Source of the DNA: Ruminococcus sp.
GTDB lineage: Bacteria; Bacillota; Clostridia; Oscillospirales; Acutalibacteraceae
NCBI GenBank assembly: GCA_017403985.1
Contig: JAFRDE010000041.1
Location: 1-64,000, forward strand
Length of the DNA stretch: 64,000 nucleotides
Direction of reading: 5' to 3'
A program made the translations under genes and the position numbers. Shown here one piece after another: positions 15,820-24,542 of this stretch. The notes beneath the pieces were generated by a model. The model made no database searches. It saw nothing but the letters and a program-made list of their open reading frames with translations, and was not told the origin of the DNA. Each line of letters opens with the position of its first letter. Position 1 is the first letter of the stretch.

Positions 15820-18072
15820 TCACCTCAGCCGACAGCGGACGTCTCCGTTATCGGTAAAATACACGTGCTGATAACACGCTTTCAACGCGTCGGCGGTACG
15901 CCTCGCCGTCATCGTATCATCGCTGACGATCAGGGATTCACACCGCAGATTTTCCATCCCGGCAAACGCCTTTGACAGAATGATAATATCCGCCTGCCGT
16001 CTCTCGGGCGGGATATCTTCGATCCTGCATCCGTCGGGTATGAGCAGGATCGTTTTATTGCCTGCGTTAACATAAGGGACGGCAATATCATCACTGACCG
16101 ATACATTCAGGACGATCTCGTCGTCGGTGATCATCGTGCAGTCGTCGTCAAAACTGACGATGTTTTCTTCGTCCTTGTACAAGCCTTTCTTATCATACAG
16201 CATAATCTTCGAAATTGCAAATTCATCCTCACGGTACATCTGATACTTGCGCAGATCGTCTTCATCGCCGCAGAAGGCGGAATCAGCACCGTCATAATGA
16301 GCACACAGCGAATCCCATACATCATACAGCTCATTCGATTTCGCGTCCATACTCAGCAGATGAAGATGACTGCCGCTGTTGATGCCGGCGCAGATACCGC
16401 TGCCGCAGGGATATACCTCCAGTGACAGAGTGGATATTTCTAATATCTCATGCAGTAAACAGCCGGTCAGCAGGATGATCGCGGAGCAGAGCGCCGCCGT
16501 TTTCAGATAGCGGTAATGATTGCGATACAGAATCACCGCTATGCCCAACAATACGGTAACAGCCAGCCAAATATAGACGAAGCTCTGACTGATCCTGATA
16601 TACGCGAACGGAAGCGAAGACAAACCGTCGACGATCCACAGCACCAACCTGCAAAGCCACATCAGCGGGAATGACAGCAGCACCGCAAGCGTTCTGAACC
16701 AGAAGAATACGCATACCGCAAAAGATAATATCAATATCAGATAGATCTCCCAGTACAGCAGCAGCGCCGACAGCAAGGTCACCAGCGATATTTCACGAAA
16801 TACAAACACAGATACCGGAAAGGTCAGGATATTTGCGGCAAGGCTGACGGAAAGCATCAGCGCGATCGCGTTATACAGCTTTGTCAACCATAATTTGAAT
16901 GAGAACGGCTGTTTATCGGGCTTCTTCGGTTTATTCTTTGAAAACAAGCCTTTGATCCGCTCGCCGCAGGAACGAGCGAAGGCTCCGGGCTGAAACGTCA
17001 AGATATTACCGTACTGATCTTTACGGCACAGCTTCTTGGCGATCGGACTCGCCCACATCAGGATCGCCAGCGTCGCGTAAAAGGAGAGTATCAAGCCGAT
17101 ATCTCCGGCGCCGTACGGCGACACGATAAACGGCATAATGATACCCGCGATACCCAAATGATTCAGCGGATACGTTTGACGGCGGATCGTGTTGGCGATC
17201 ATCAGCATCGCCATCATAATCCCCGACCGCAAAACGGACGGCTGAAAGCCCGTTATCGCTGCGTAAGCGAGGATGAACAGCAGCATGATCACCAAACGGA
17301 CCCAGCGGTTAGCGCGCCTGAGCAATCTTTCGATCAGCAGACAGATGACCGCGAAATGTATGCCCGATACCACGATGAAATAGGACGCGCCCGCATAGCG
17401 GAAGTTATCTCTGACTTCGGTCCCCAGCGCGTACTTATCGCCGATCAGTACCGCCCTGCATAAAGCGGCGCAGTCCTTCGGCAGCAGGGTATCCAGCGCT
17501 TTTCTCATATACTGTCTGAGCTGCAGTGCATAATAGTACAGCGAATGATGAACGGCGGGCTTGACGTTCACGCTGATCTCCAAGCTGTCCGCGTTCAGGA
17601 AATAGCCCTTGGCACGGTAATAGTTATTATCCGTGACTTTCAGTTCGGATGTGAAAGTCAGGATTTCGTCCGTTTCTGCGTCTAAAGGACGGATCGTTTT
17701 CAGCAGCAGCTTTTGACCGACCTTTTCGCCGTCGATCTCTTTGACATTCAATTTGTAATAGTACTTCGAATATGACCGATACGGTTCATCTGCCAGCTCC
17801 GCGCGAACCGTATGGACAGCATCACCGTATTGCTCGACATAAGGCTTGACGAATAACGCGGTATAGCCGATGTTGATGATACAGGCGACCAGAGCGGCGA
17901 TCGCCATCGCGGGGAGAAAGATCGTTTGACGCGCTCTTTTGATGATGAAGAACAGTATCACGAGCAAAGCTGCGACGCCGCCGATGATCATGACTGCAAA
18001 ATCGGACAAATAAAAAGCGGCTGCCAGCACAGAAAAGTATGTAATACCGATCTGTGCCAATAACCGCTTCAT
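15820..18072 (-). CDS. comEC: ComEC/Rec2 competence channel protein
   Basis: Polytopic inner-membrane channel that passes single-stranded DNA during transformation. An N-terminal pair of helices, an OB-like extracellular domain (about 60-170) and the Competence domain with SGIHFAVICLLIERLLRR and GFQPSVLRSGIMM are visible among many membrane segments. The C-terminal ~190 residues have the size of the metallo-beta-lactamase domain of other ComEC proteins, but I see no HxHxDH metal motif, so that domain appears degenerate. No other competence gene is in the window. The 750 residues fit the family. Confidence 0.9.
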   Translation of the reverse strand: MKRLLAQIGITYFSVLAAAFYLSDFAVMIIGGVAALLVILFFIIKRARQTIFLPAMAIAALVACIINIGYTALFVKPYVEQYGDAVHTVRAELADEPYRSYSKYYYKLNVKEIDGEKVGQKLLLKTIRPLDAETDEILTFTSELKVTDNNYYRAKGYFLNADSLEISVNVKPAVHHSLYYYALQLRQYMRKALDTLLPKDCAALCRAVLIGDKYALGTEVRDNFRYAGASYFIVVSGIHFAVICLLIERLLRRANRWVRLVIMLLFILAYAAITGFQPSVLRSGIMMAMLMIANTIRRQTYPLNHLGIAGIIMPFIVSPYGAGDIGLILSFYATLAILMWASPIAKKLCRKDQYGNILTFQPGAFARSCGERIKGLFSKNKPKKPDKQPFSFKLWLTKLYNAIALMLSVSLAANILTFPVSVFVFREISLVTLLSALLLYWEIYLILILSFAVCVFFWFRTLAVLLSFPLMWLCRLVLWIVDGLSSLPFAYIRISQSFVYIWLAVTVLLGIAVILYRNHYRYLKTAALCSAIILLTGCLLHEILEISTLSLEVYPCGSGICAGINSGSHLHLLSMDAKSNELYDVWDSLCAHYDGADSAFCGDEDDLRKYQMYREDEFAISKIMLYDKKGLYKDEENIVSFDDDCTMITDDEIVLNVSVSDDIAVPYVNAGNKTILLIPDGCRIEDIPPERRQADIIILSKAFAGMENLRCESLIVSDDTMTARRTADALKACYQHVYFTDNGDVRCRLR

Positions 18073-18132
18073 GTTGATACCTCATATTTTGTTTCTCACG
18101 AACACGAGTGTCCGCTCGATCAATGATTTAAA

Positions 18133-18240
18133 CCCTCAGTCAGCATTCGCTGCCGCCCTCCTCAGCGGAGGCAGCAGACCCTTTTGTCCGCTGTGCGGAC
18201 ATTTCCCCTATCAGGGGAATCTCCTTAGGAAAGGGAGCCT
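18133..18240. repeat. Family-2 palindromic repeat, long variant
   Basis: Begins CCCTCAGTCAGC and ends AGGAAAGGGAGCCTA, with extra internal palindromes (TCCGC/GCGGA and CCCCT/AGGGG). It lies 9 nt past the phosphoribosyltransferase stop and may end its transcript. Confidence 0.65.
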
Positions 18241-18248
18241 ATTCTGTT

Positions 18249-18788
18249 TTACTTAGGGAATACGGGCAGTTTCTCTAAGAAGATGATGTCGTCGCGATCC
18301 GCGGCTGAACCCTCCGCCAGAACCGCAACCTTGCCGACGATATTGCCGCCTGTCTTTGCGACCAGCTTTTCCAGCGCTTTCAAGCTCTCACCGGTGGAGA
18401 TAACATCGTCGACGATAAGGACACGCTTGCCTTTCATCGCTTCGGCGTCGTCGCTGCCGAGAAACAGCGTCTGACGGCTGAGCGTCGTGATCGATTTGAC
18501 CTCAACGCAGATGGGATCGGGCATATAGACCTTTAATCCCTTACGAGCGATGATATACTTGCCGCAGCCCTGACGCGCCATTTCGTAGCAAAGCGGGATA
18601 CCCTTCGCCTCGGCAGAGATGCAGATATCATGCTCGGGAGCGACCTTCAACAATTCCGCGGCAGCCTTTTCGGTGATCTCAACATCACCGAACATAATAA
18701 ACGCGGCGATATCCAAATGCTCGTCAACTTCGCACAGCGGAAGCTCGCGCTCACAACCGGCGATGGTCATTTTATAAGTCTTAGCCAC
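18249..18788 (-). CDS. Apt-like phosphoribosyltransferase
   Basis: Type I phosphoribosyltransferase fold: RVLIVDDVISTGES is the PRPP-binding loop, and ISAEAKGIPLCYEMAR plus YIIARKGLKVYM match adenine/xanthine phosphoribosyltransferase-like proteins. Likely a purine salvage enzyme or a purine-responsive protein; the base is not determined. The start is taken as GTG at 18788 (AGAAGG 7 nt upstream), giving 179 residues. It lies 38 nt after the HIT gene and is probably cotranscribed with it. Confidence 0.85.
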   Translation of the reverse strand: MAKTYKMTIAGCERELPLCEVDEHLDIAAFIMFGDVEITEKAAAELLKVAPEHDICISAEAKGIPLCYEMARQGCGKYIIARKGLKVYMPDPICVEVKSITTLSRQTLFLGSDDAEAMKGKRVLIVDDVISTGESLKALEKLVAKTGGNIVGKVAVLAEGSAADRDDIIFLEKLPVFPK

Positions 18789-18826
18789 AATAAAACCTTC
18801 TTTATGAAATATTTGATTAGATCTCT

Positions 18827-19168
18827 TCAAGCCATTCCGACACCGAGCTGCTTACCGCCCAGCAGATGGAAATGGAGGTGCATCACGGACTGACAGCCTT
18901 CCTTGCCGCAGTTCGTTACGACGCGGTAGCCGTTCTCAAGCCCCAGCTCCTTCGCGACGGCGGGGATCTTCGAGAAGATGTGTCCTACGATATCGCAGTT
19001 ATCCTCATTGATCTCGTTCGCGCTGCTTATATGCTCCTTCGGAACGAACAGCACATGCACCGGCGCCATCGGGTTGATATCGTGGAACGCGATGATGCGG
19101 TCGTCCTCATAGACTTTATTCGACGGGATCTCGCCCGCAGCGATTTTGCAAAAAATACAGTCAGACAT
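18827..19168 (-). CDS. HIT-family nucleotide hydrolase
   Basis: Histidine-triad protein (HinT type) that hydrolyses purine nucleoside phosphoramidates such as AMP-lysine. The zinc-site start DCIFCKIAAGEIPS, the substrate loop DINPMAPVHVLFVPKEHI and the triad HLHFHLLGG are clear. It has 113 residues from the ATG at 19168 behind AGGAGG. Its promoter is at 19205-19233, and an Apt-like gene follows. Confidence 0.95.
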   Translation of the reverse strand: MSDCIFCKIAAGEIPSNKVYEDDRIIAFHDINPMAPVHVLFVPKEHISSANEINEDNCDIVGHIFSKIPAVAKELGLENGYRVVTNCGKEGCQSVMHLHFHLLGGKQLGVGMA

Positions 19169-19204
19169 AATTACCTCCTGAATTATCATTGATTCGACAT
19201 CATT

Positions 19205-19233
19205 ATTTTATAACTAACGCCGTGAATAGTCAA
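19205..19233 (-). promoter_or_regulatory. Promoter of the HIT gene
   Basis: Minus strand TTGACT (19228-19233), 17 nt, then TAAAAT (19205-19210), close to the sigma-A consensus. Confidence 0.65.
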
Positions 19234-19236
19234 GAC

Positions 19237-20196
19237 TTATTCAACGCTCAGATCGCAGGATTTGATCATATCGCGCAGTGTCTTTGCCGAATCACGCAGC
19301 TTTTTCAGTTCATCATCATCCAGTGTGAACGGGATCTCGCTTTCGATACCGTCCTTGCCGACGACCACGGGGATCGACAGCGCGACGTCGTTCAAGCCGA
19401 AACGCCCGTGCTGGATCGACGATACAGGCAGGATGCTCTTTTCATCGCGGATGATCGCCTCACAGATGCGCTTAGCCGACATCGCGATACCGTAATAGGT
19501 AGCGCGCTTTTTGCTGATGATATCATAAGCGGCATTCTTGACCTCTTCGGCGATATTCTCCTTTGCCAGATCATGGTCGTGATAATAGCCGCGCATCTCA
19601 CAGAATCGGCTGATGTCTACGCCGGAAACATTGGCGCTGCTCCACGCGGCAAACTCGCTGTCGCCGTGCTCGCCGATGATGAACGCGTGGATGGAACGGG
19701 GATCGACGCCTAAATGCTCGCTGAGATTGAAGCGCAGGCGCGCGGAATCCAGAACGGTACCGGAACCGAATACACGGCTGTCGGGGAGTCCGGAGAGCTC
19801 CTTCGCGGCATAAGTCAGGACATCGACCGGATTCGCGACGATCAGCAGGATACCCTTGAAATTGCGCTTCGCGATCTCGGGAATAATGGATTTAAAGATA
19901 CCGACATTCTTTTTGATCAGATCAAGACGCGTCTCGCCGGGCTTCTGCGCGGCGCCCGCCGTCACGATAATGATCGCGCTGTCCGCGATATCGTCGTAAT
20001 CGCCGGCATAGATCTCACAGGGTTTTGAAAACGGTACGCCGTGAGAGATATCCAGCGCCTCGCCCTCCGCCTTTGCTCTGTCGGCGTCCAGCATCACGAT
20101 CTCGGAAAACAGACCGCTCTGCATCAGCGCAAACGCCGTAGCCGATCCGACAAATCCGCAGCCTACAACGGCAACTTTTCTTGAATTGACAGCCAT
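19237..20196 (-). CDS. ldh: L-lactate dehydrogenase
   Basis: NAD-dependent reduction of pyruvate to L-lactate at the end of fermentation. The Rossmann motif VVGCGFVGSA opens the protein. AGAAQKPGETRLDL carries the Gln that selects lactate over malate (malate dehydrogenases have Arg there) plus the catalytic Arg; the active-site His is in GEHGDSE. It has 319 residues with its own promoter (20242-20270). It fits a sugar-fermenting anaerobe. Confidence 0.96.
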   Translation of the reverse strand: MAVNSRKVAVVGCGFVGSATAFALMQSGLFSEIVMLDADRAKAEGEALDISHGVPFSKPCEIYAGDYDDIADSAIIIVTAGAAQKPGETRLDLIKKNVGIFKSIIPEIAKRNFKGILLIVANPVDVLTYAAKELSGLPDSRVFGSGTVLDSARLRFNLSEHLGVDPRSIHAFIIGEHGDSEFAAWSSANVSGVDISRFCEMRGYYHDHDLAKENIAEEVKNAAYDIISKKRATYYGIAMSAKRICEAIIRDEKSILPVSSIQHGRFGLNDVALSIPVVVGKDGIESEIPFTLDDDELKKLRDSAKTLRDMIKSCDLSVE

Positions 20197-20241
20197 AGTT
20201 TACAACTCCTTATAAAAATTGATTAATTACATCTTTATAAT

Positions 20242-20270
20242 ATCATAACCACATAAAAAAGCAATATCAA
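20242..20270 (-). promoter_or_regulatory. Promoter of ldh
   Basis: Minus strand TTGATA (20265-20270), 17 nt, then TATGAT (20242-20247), 46 nt upstream of the ATG. The remainder of the 303-nt AT-rich gap to the amidohydrolase holds its promoter and a family-2 repeat; nothing else is seen. Confidence 0.55.
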
Positions 20271-20355
20271 TATCGTATTATTTTTCGATATTATTCTTAT
20301 AACGAATGATAATGAAAATAAATTCAAATTTATTGCTTTAATTCTTTAAATCTTC

Positions 20356-20384
20356 TTGACTTTAAATCGTTGAAGTGTTAAGAT
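20356..20384 (+). promoter_or_regulatory. Promoter of the amidohydrolase gene
   Basis: TTGACT (20356-20361), 17 nt, then TAAGAT (20379-20384). A family-2 repeat lies in the leader between this promoter and the start codon. Confidence 0.6.
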
Positions 20385-20408
20385 AGACACGTTGCTGATT
20401 CCTAAATC

Positions 20409-20465
20409 AGGCTCCCTTTCCTAAGGGAGCTGTCACATGACGAGCGTGTCATGTGACTGAGGGTT
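20409..20465. repeat. Family-2 palindromic repeat in a 5' leader
   Basis: GGCTCCCTTTCCTAAGGGAG outer hairpin and inner hairpin GTCACATGAC/GTCATGTGAC, ending ACTGAGGGTT. It would be transcribed in the leader of the amidohydrolase gene. Confidence 0.75.
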
Positions 20466-20499
20466 GATACGCGAGAATAATAAGATATTAGAAGATAAT

Positions 20500-21330
20500 A
20501 TGATCATAGATTTTCACACACATGTCTATCCCGATAAAATAGCGCAAAGAACGGTCAATGCGCTCCAGAAATTCGTCGACGGCACGCCGTATACCGACGG
20601 CACGGTCGACGGACTGCTGCACAGCATGAAGGAAGCGGGCGTTGGTAAATGCGTTATCCTCCCCGTCACTACCAGATCGGGGCAATTCGAAAGCATTACG
20701 AAATTCGCAAAGCACATCAATGATACATACGATAACCTGATCTCCTTCGGCGGTATCCATCCCGATGATGAAGATATCCCCGCCAAGATTCGTTTCCTTA
20801 AAGACAGCGGCTTCAAAGGGATCAAGATTCATCCCGACTACACCGAAACGTTTATCGACGACGAACGATACATCCGTATGATCGCCGAAGCAAAGCAAGC
20901 GGGGCTCTCAGTGATCACCCACGCGGGAAAAGATCCTGCATACGACATAATCCACTGCCCGCCCGACAGAGGGATCAACATGCTCAGAAAAGTCAATGAG
21001 CTTGTCCCCGGGACAAAGACCTTTCTGATATTCGCCCATTTAGGCGGCAGTCTTGATATAAAAGAAGCGGAGAAGTATCTGGTCGGACAGAACTGCTATA
21101 TCGATATCAGCTGTTCGTTCAACGACATCGGTACGCTCAGTAAAACAACCGACGACGATATCGTCAGAGTGATCAAAAATCACGGCGCCGACAAGATCCT
21201 GTTTGCGACCGATTCCCCTTGGAACGGTCAGAAGGAATATGTCAAACGCTTCAAAACGCTCAAAGGTCTTTCCGATACCGAAAAGGAAATGATCCTCGGA
21301 AAGAACGCCGAGAGAATCCTGAATTTGTAA
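20500..21330 (+). CDS. Amidohydrolase-2 family metal-dependent hydrolase
   Basis: TIM-barrel hydrolase or decarboxylase of the amidohydrolase_2 family. The metal motif HTH is at the N-terminus (MIIDFHTHVYPD); GIKIHPDY, VITHAGKD, FAHLGG and late FATDSPWN (metal Asp) follow. The ATG at 20500 is preferred over an upstream TTG because HTH should start near residue 6. Family members act on 2-pyrone, salicylate-like or other ring carboxylates, but the substrate cannot be told here. The symporter and aryl-CoA ligase genes downstream make an aromatic or carboxylic acid plausible. Confidence 0.85.
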   Translation: MIIDFHTHVYPDKIAQRTVNALQKFVDGTPYTDGTVDGLLHSMKEAGVGKCVILPVTTRSGQFESITKFAKHINDTYDNLISFGGIHPDDEDIPAKIRFLKDSGFKGIKIHPDYTETFIDDERYIRMIAEAKQAGLSVITHAGKDPAYDIIHCPPDRGINMLRKVNELVPGTKTFLIFAHLGGSLDIKEAEKYLVGQNCYIDISCSFNDIGTLSKTTDDDIVRVIKNHGADKILFATDSPWNGQKEYVKRFKTLKGLSDTEKEMILGKNAERILNL

Positions 21331-21376
21331 TCTATATGTCATCCAATGACATGATATATAAGGAGAGAAAACAGAA

Positions 21377-22954
21377 ATGGACATGTTTATCAAAATCGCT
21401 TTCTTGGTCATCTTCTTCGCCGTTATGATCGGCGTAGGCGTTTACTGCAGAAGGCAAAGCACAGACGTCAACGGCTTCGTACTGGGCAACCGCTCCGTCG
21501 GTCCCTGGCTGACCGCGTTCGCCTTCGGTACCTCGTACTTCTCGGCGGTCATCTTCGTCGGCTACGCAGGACAGTTCGGCTGGAAGTTCGGTATGGCTTC
21601 CACCTGGATCGGCTTGGGCAACGCCTTTATCGGCTCTCTGCTGGCGTGGAACATTCTGGGCAGACGTACCCGCGTCATGACTCAGCATCTGGATTCCGCC
21701 ACCATGCCCGACTTCTTTATGAAGCGTTATGATTCCAAGGCGCTGAAGATCGCCGCGGCGATCATCATCTTCATCTTCCTGATCCCCTATACCGCTTCGC
21801 TGTACAACGGTCTTTCCAGACTGTTCGAGATGGCGTTTGGTATCCCCTACTGGATCTGCGTTATCGCGATGGCGGTTCTGACCGGCATCTATGTCGTTAT
21901 CGGCGGCTACATGGCTACCGCGATCAACGACTTTATCCAGGGTATCATCATGATCTTCGGCATCGTTGCCGTTATCTGGGCGGTACTGAGAGTCAACGGC
22001 GGTTTGGGTTCTACCATCACCCTGCTTTCCAAGATCAAAACGGAAACCAGCGCTATGGACGGTCCCTTTACCTCCTTCTTCGGTCCCGATATCTTCGGTC
22101 TGATCGGCGTTGTCATCCTGACCTCGCTCGGCACATGGGGTCTGCCCCAGATGGTGCAGAAATTCTATGCCATCAAGTCTGAGAAATCCATCAGCACCGG
22201 TACCATCGTATCCACCGTATTCGCGATCATCGTCGCGGGCGGCTGTTACTTCCTCGGCGGCTTCGGTCGTCTCTTCGGCACGGCAGGAGCAGACGGCAAG
22301 CCCGTAGGCGGCTTCGACTCCGTCATCCCCACCATGCTCGAGACTCTTTCCCCCGTTCTCATCGGTATCGTCGTCATCCTCGTACTGTCGGCTTCCATGA
22401 GCACGCTGTCGAGCCTCGTTCTGACCTCGAGCTCCGTACTGACGATCGACTTCATCGACCCGGTATTCTTCAAGAAGAAGGAACTCGGCGAGAAGAAAAA
22501 GGTATCGATCATGCGTATCTTCATCGTCTTCTTTATCGCCCTTTCCGCGGTCATCGCGATCATTCAGGCGAATTCGCCCGTCATGTTCATCTCGCAGATG
22601 ATGGGCGTCAGCTGGGGCGCTTTAGCGGGCGCGTTCCTCGCGCCGTTCATGTACGGTCTGTATATGAAGCGCGTTCCGAAGATCGCCGTATGGATCAACT
22701 ACATCTTAGGCGTCGGTATCTCGCTCGCATCCTTTGTCTGCAATATGGCAGGCGTGAAATTCGCAAGCCCGATCCTCACCTACTTCCAGTCTCCGATCAA
22801 CGCGGGCATGGCGGCTATGCTGCTCGGTATCATCATCACCCCGATCATCACACTGATCGCTCCCGCCAAGGATAAGGACAGACAGGAACAGATCTTCTCC
22901 TGCTACAAGAAGACGCATACTGTTTCTTCAAAGCATTCCATCGACGAGAACTGA
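21377..22954 (+). CDS. Sodium:solute symporter (SSS family)
   Basis: Polytopic Na+-coupled importer with about 13 hydrophobic segments. The family pattern RSVGPWLTAFAFGTSYFSAV, the GYAGQFGWKFG turn, GGYMATAINDFIQG and SASMSTLSSLVLTSSSV (sodium-site Ser/Thr) are visible. It has 525 residues. Substrates of SSS proteins include acetate, proline, pantothenate and aromatic acids; context (amidohydrolase before, phenylacetate-CoA ligases and IorAB after) suggests an organic or aryl acid, by inference only. A terminator hairpin follows at 23039-23076. Confidence 0.9.
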   Translation: MDMFIKIAFLVIFFAVMIGVGVYCRRQSTDVNGFVLGNRSVGPWLTAFAFGTSYFSAVIFVGYAGQFGWKFGMASTWIGLGNAFIGSLLAWNILGRRTRVMTQHLDSATMPDFFMKRYDSKALKIAAAIIIFIFLIPYTASLYNGLSRLFEMAFGIPYWICVIAMAVLTGIYVVIGGYMATAINDFIQGIIMIFGIVAVIWAVLRVNGGLGSTITLLSKIKTETSAMDGPFTSFFGPDIFGLIGVVILTSLGTWGLPQMVQKFYAIKSEKSISTGTIVSTVFAIIVAGGCYFLGGFGRLFGTAGADGKPVGGFDSVIPTMLETLSPVLIGIVVILVLSASMSTLSSLVLTSSSVLTIDFIDPVFFKKKELGEKKKVSIMRIFIVFFIALSAVIAIIQANSPVMFISQMMGVSWGALAGAFLAPFMYGLYMKRVPKIAVWINYILGVGISLASFVCNMAGVKFASPILTYFQSPINAGMAAMLLGIIITPIITLIAPAKDKDRQEQIFSCYKKTHTVSSKHSIDEN

Positions 22955-22976
22955 TTATAGTACGGCATCTGTAATT

Positions 22977-23012
22977 TGTGGGATTGCCACGCCCTAAAGG
23001 GCTCGCAATGAC
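22977..23012. repeat. Palindromic intergenic repeat, family 1
   Basis: TGTGGGATTGCCACGCCC-TAAA-GGGCTCGCAATGAC, nearly identical to the copy at 39173-39208. Confidence 0.8.
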
Positions 23013-23038
23013 AGAATAAATAATCGACAAATAAATAC

Positions 23039-23076
23039 AAAAGGAGTCTATCGGCTATTGCCTTTAGACTTCTTTT
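23039..23076 (+). terminator. Symporter terminator overlapping the paaK promoter
   Basis: AAAAGGAGTCTA pairs with TAGACTTCTTTT (one G-U pair). The descending arm and loop contain the -35 box of the next promoter. Confidence 0.6.
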
Positions 23077-23086
23077 GCGCTATAAT
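23058..23086 (+). promoter_or_regulatory. Promoter of the paaK-iorAB operon
   Basis: TTGCCT (23058-23063), 17 nt, then a consensus TATAAT (23081-23086), 58 nt upstream of the paaK ATG. Confidence 0.7.
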
Positions 23087-23143
23087 AAATATGTATGTAC
23101 GCCCGATAAGGACGCACGAAAATCGAAAAGAGGAATTTACAAC

Positions 23144-24445
23144 ATGATTTTTCAAAAGGACATTGAAACTTTACCGAGAAAAGAAATCGAAGCGCTCCAG
23201 CTCGAACGCCTGAAATGGGTGGTCAAGTACTGCTATGATAACGTACCGCTCTATCATCAGCGCCTGACTGACTGCGGCGTGCTGGACGGCTCAAAGATCA
23301 AGCAGCTCTCCGATATCGAGTACATCCCCTTTACCACCAAGGACGATTTCAGAGATAACTATCCCTTTGGTCTGGTTGCCGCCGACATGAAGGATATCGT
23401 GCGCATCCACGCGTCCTCCGGTACCACCGGCAAGCCCACCACCGGCGTTTATACGAAAGAAGACCTCGATATCTGGTCCGACTGTGTCGCGCGCGTCGCG
23501 TGCGCGGGCGGCGTGACCCCCGACGATATCATCCAGATCAGCTTCGGCTACGGTCTGTTCACCGGCGCGCTGGGTCTGCACTACGGCATGGAAAAGCTCG
23601 GCGCGACCGTCATTCCCGCTTCTTCGGGCAATACGCCCAAGCAGCTGATGATGCTCCGCGACTGGGGCGTGACCGGTCTGGTCGCGACGCCGTCCTACGC
23701 GCTGTATCTGTCCGAAGCGATGAAGGAAGCGGGTTATCCGCTGTCCGATTACAGCCTCAGACTCGGTATCTTAGGATCTGAGCCCTGTACCGTATCCATG
23801 CGTGAGCAGATCGAGCGCAACTTCAATATCCGCGTCTCCGACAACTACGGCATGACGGAGCTCGGCGGTCCCGGCGTTTCCGGTGACTGTGAAGCGCGCG
23901 ACGGCATGCACTTTGCAGAGGATCATTTCCTGCCCGAGATCATCGACACCGATACCGGCAAGAGACTGGGCGAAGGCGAGGTCGGCGAGCTGGTCGTCAC
24001 CACCCTGACCCGCAAGGGTATGCCCGTCCTCAGATACCGCACCAAGGACATCACTAAGCTTGATTATCAGCCCTGCTCCTGCGGCAGAACCCATTGCAGG
24101 ATGGCAAAAACCATGGGCAGAACCGACGATATGCTGATCATCAAGGGCGTCAACGTCTTCCCCACCCAGATCGAGAACATCCTGATCAACATCCCCGATA
24201 TCGCGCCGCATTACATGCTGTACATCACGCGTCAGAACTACCGCGACAGTTTAGAGATCAAGGTCGAGGTCATCAACGAAGCACTGCTCGACAACTATCA
24301 GATGCTCGACGGCTTAAAGAAGCGTATCGAGGCAAAGCTGCAGTCCGTTCTCGGTCTGAGAACCAAGGTCACGCTGGTAGCGCCCAAGACGCTTGAAAGA
24401 TTCCAGGGCAAAGCGAAGAGAATCGTCGATCTGAGAAATCAATAA
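23144..24445 (+). CDS. paaK: Phenylacetate-CoA ligase, first copy
   Basis: AMP-forming aryl-acid CoA ligase: aryl acetate + ATP + CoA to aryl-acetyl-CoA. The ATP loop HASSGTTGKPT, DNYGMTELGGPGV, TKDITKL and the C-terminal hinge GRTDDMLIIKGVNVFPTQIE are all present. It has 433 residues from the ATG at 23144 behind AGAGGAA; an upstream in-frame ATG would run through the promoter. In this setting it probably serves aromatic or indole acetates linked to IorAB and could run in either direction. The codons are GC-rich. Confidence 0.92.
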   Translation: MIFQKDIETLPRKEIEALQLERLKWVVKYCYDNVPLYHQRLTDCGVLDGSKIKQLSDIEYIPFTTKDDFRDNYPFGLVAADMKDIVRIHASSGTTGKPTTGVYTKEDLDIWSDCVARVACAGGVTPDDIIQISFGYGLFTGALGLHYGMEKLGATVIPASSGNTPKQLMMLRDWGVTGLVATPSYALYLSEAMKEAGYPLSDYSLRLGILGSEPCTVSMREQIERNFNIRVSDNYGMTELGGPGVSGDCEARDGMHFAEDHFLPEIIDTDTGKRLGEGEVGELVVTTLTRKGMPVLRYRTKDITKLDYQPCSCGRTHCRMAKTMGRTDDMLIIKGVNVFPTQIENILINIPDIAPHYMLYITRQNYRDSLEIKVEVINEALLDNYQMLDGLKKRIEAKLQSVLGLRTKVTLVAPKTLERFQGKAKRIVDLRNQ

Positions 24446-24468
24446 TAGGTTCGCCTTCGGCGTAAATT

Positions 24469-24522
24469 CATACAATTCCTCAGTCGCCATACGGCGACAG
24501 CTCCCTTTACCAAAGGGAGCCT
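24469..24522. repeat. Family-2 palindromic repeat ahead of iorA
   Basis: CATACAATTCCTCA, inner hairpin GTCGC-CATACG-GCGAC, outer hairpin CTCCCTTTACCAAAGGGAG. It ends some 20 nt before the iorA start, next to its ribosome site. Confidence 0.8.
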
Positions 24523-24542
24523 TGAAGAAAGGCAAGATGCAT

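Noticed and set aside
20280-20345. Fur-like box (GATAATGAAAAT) upstream of the amidohydrolase gene
   Set aside because: Only half of a 7-1-7 pattern is matched in a very AT-rich stretch; expected by chance.
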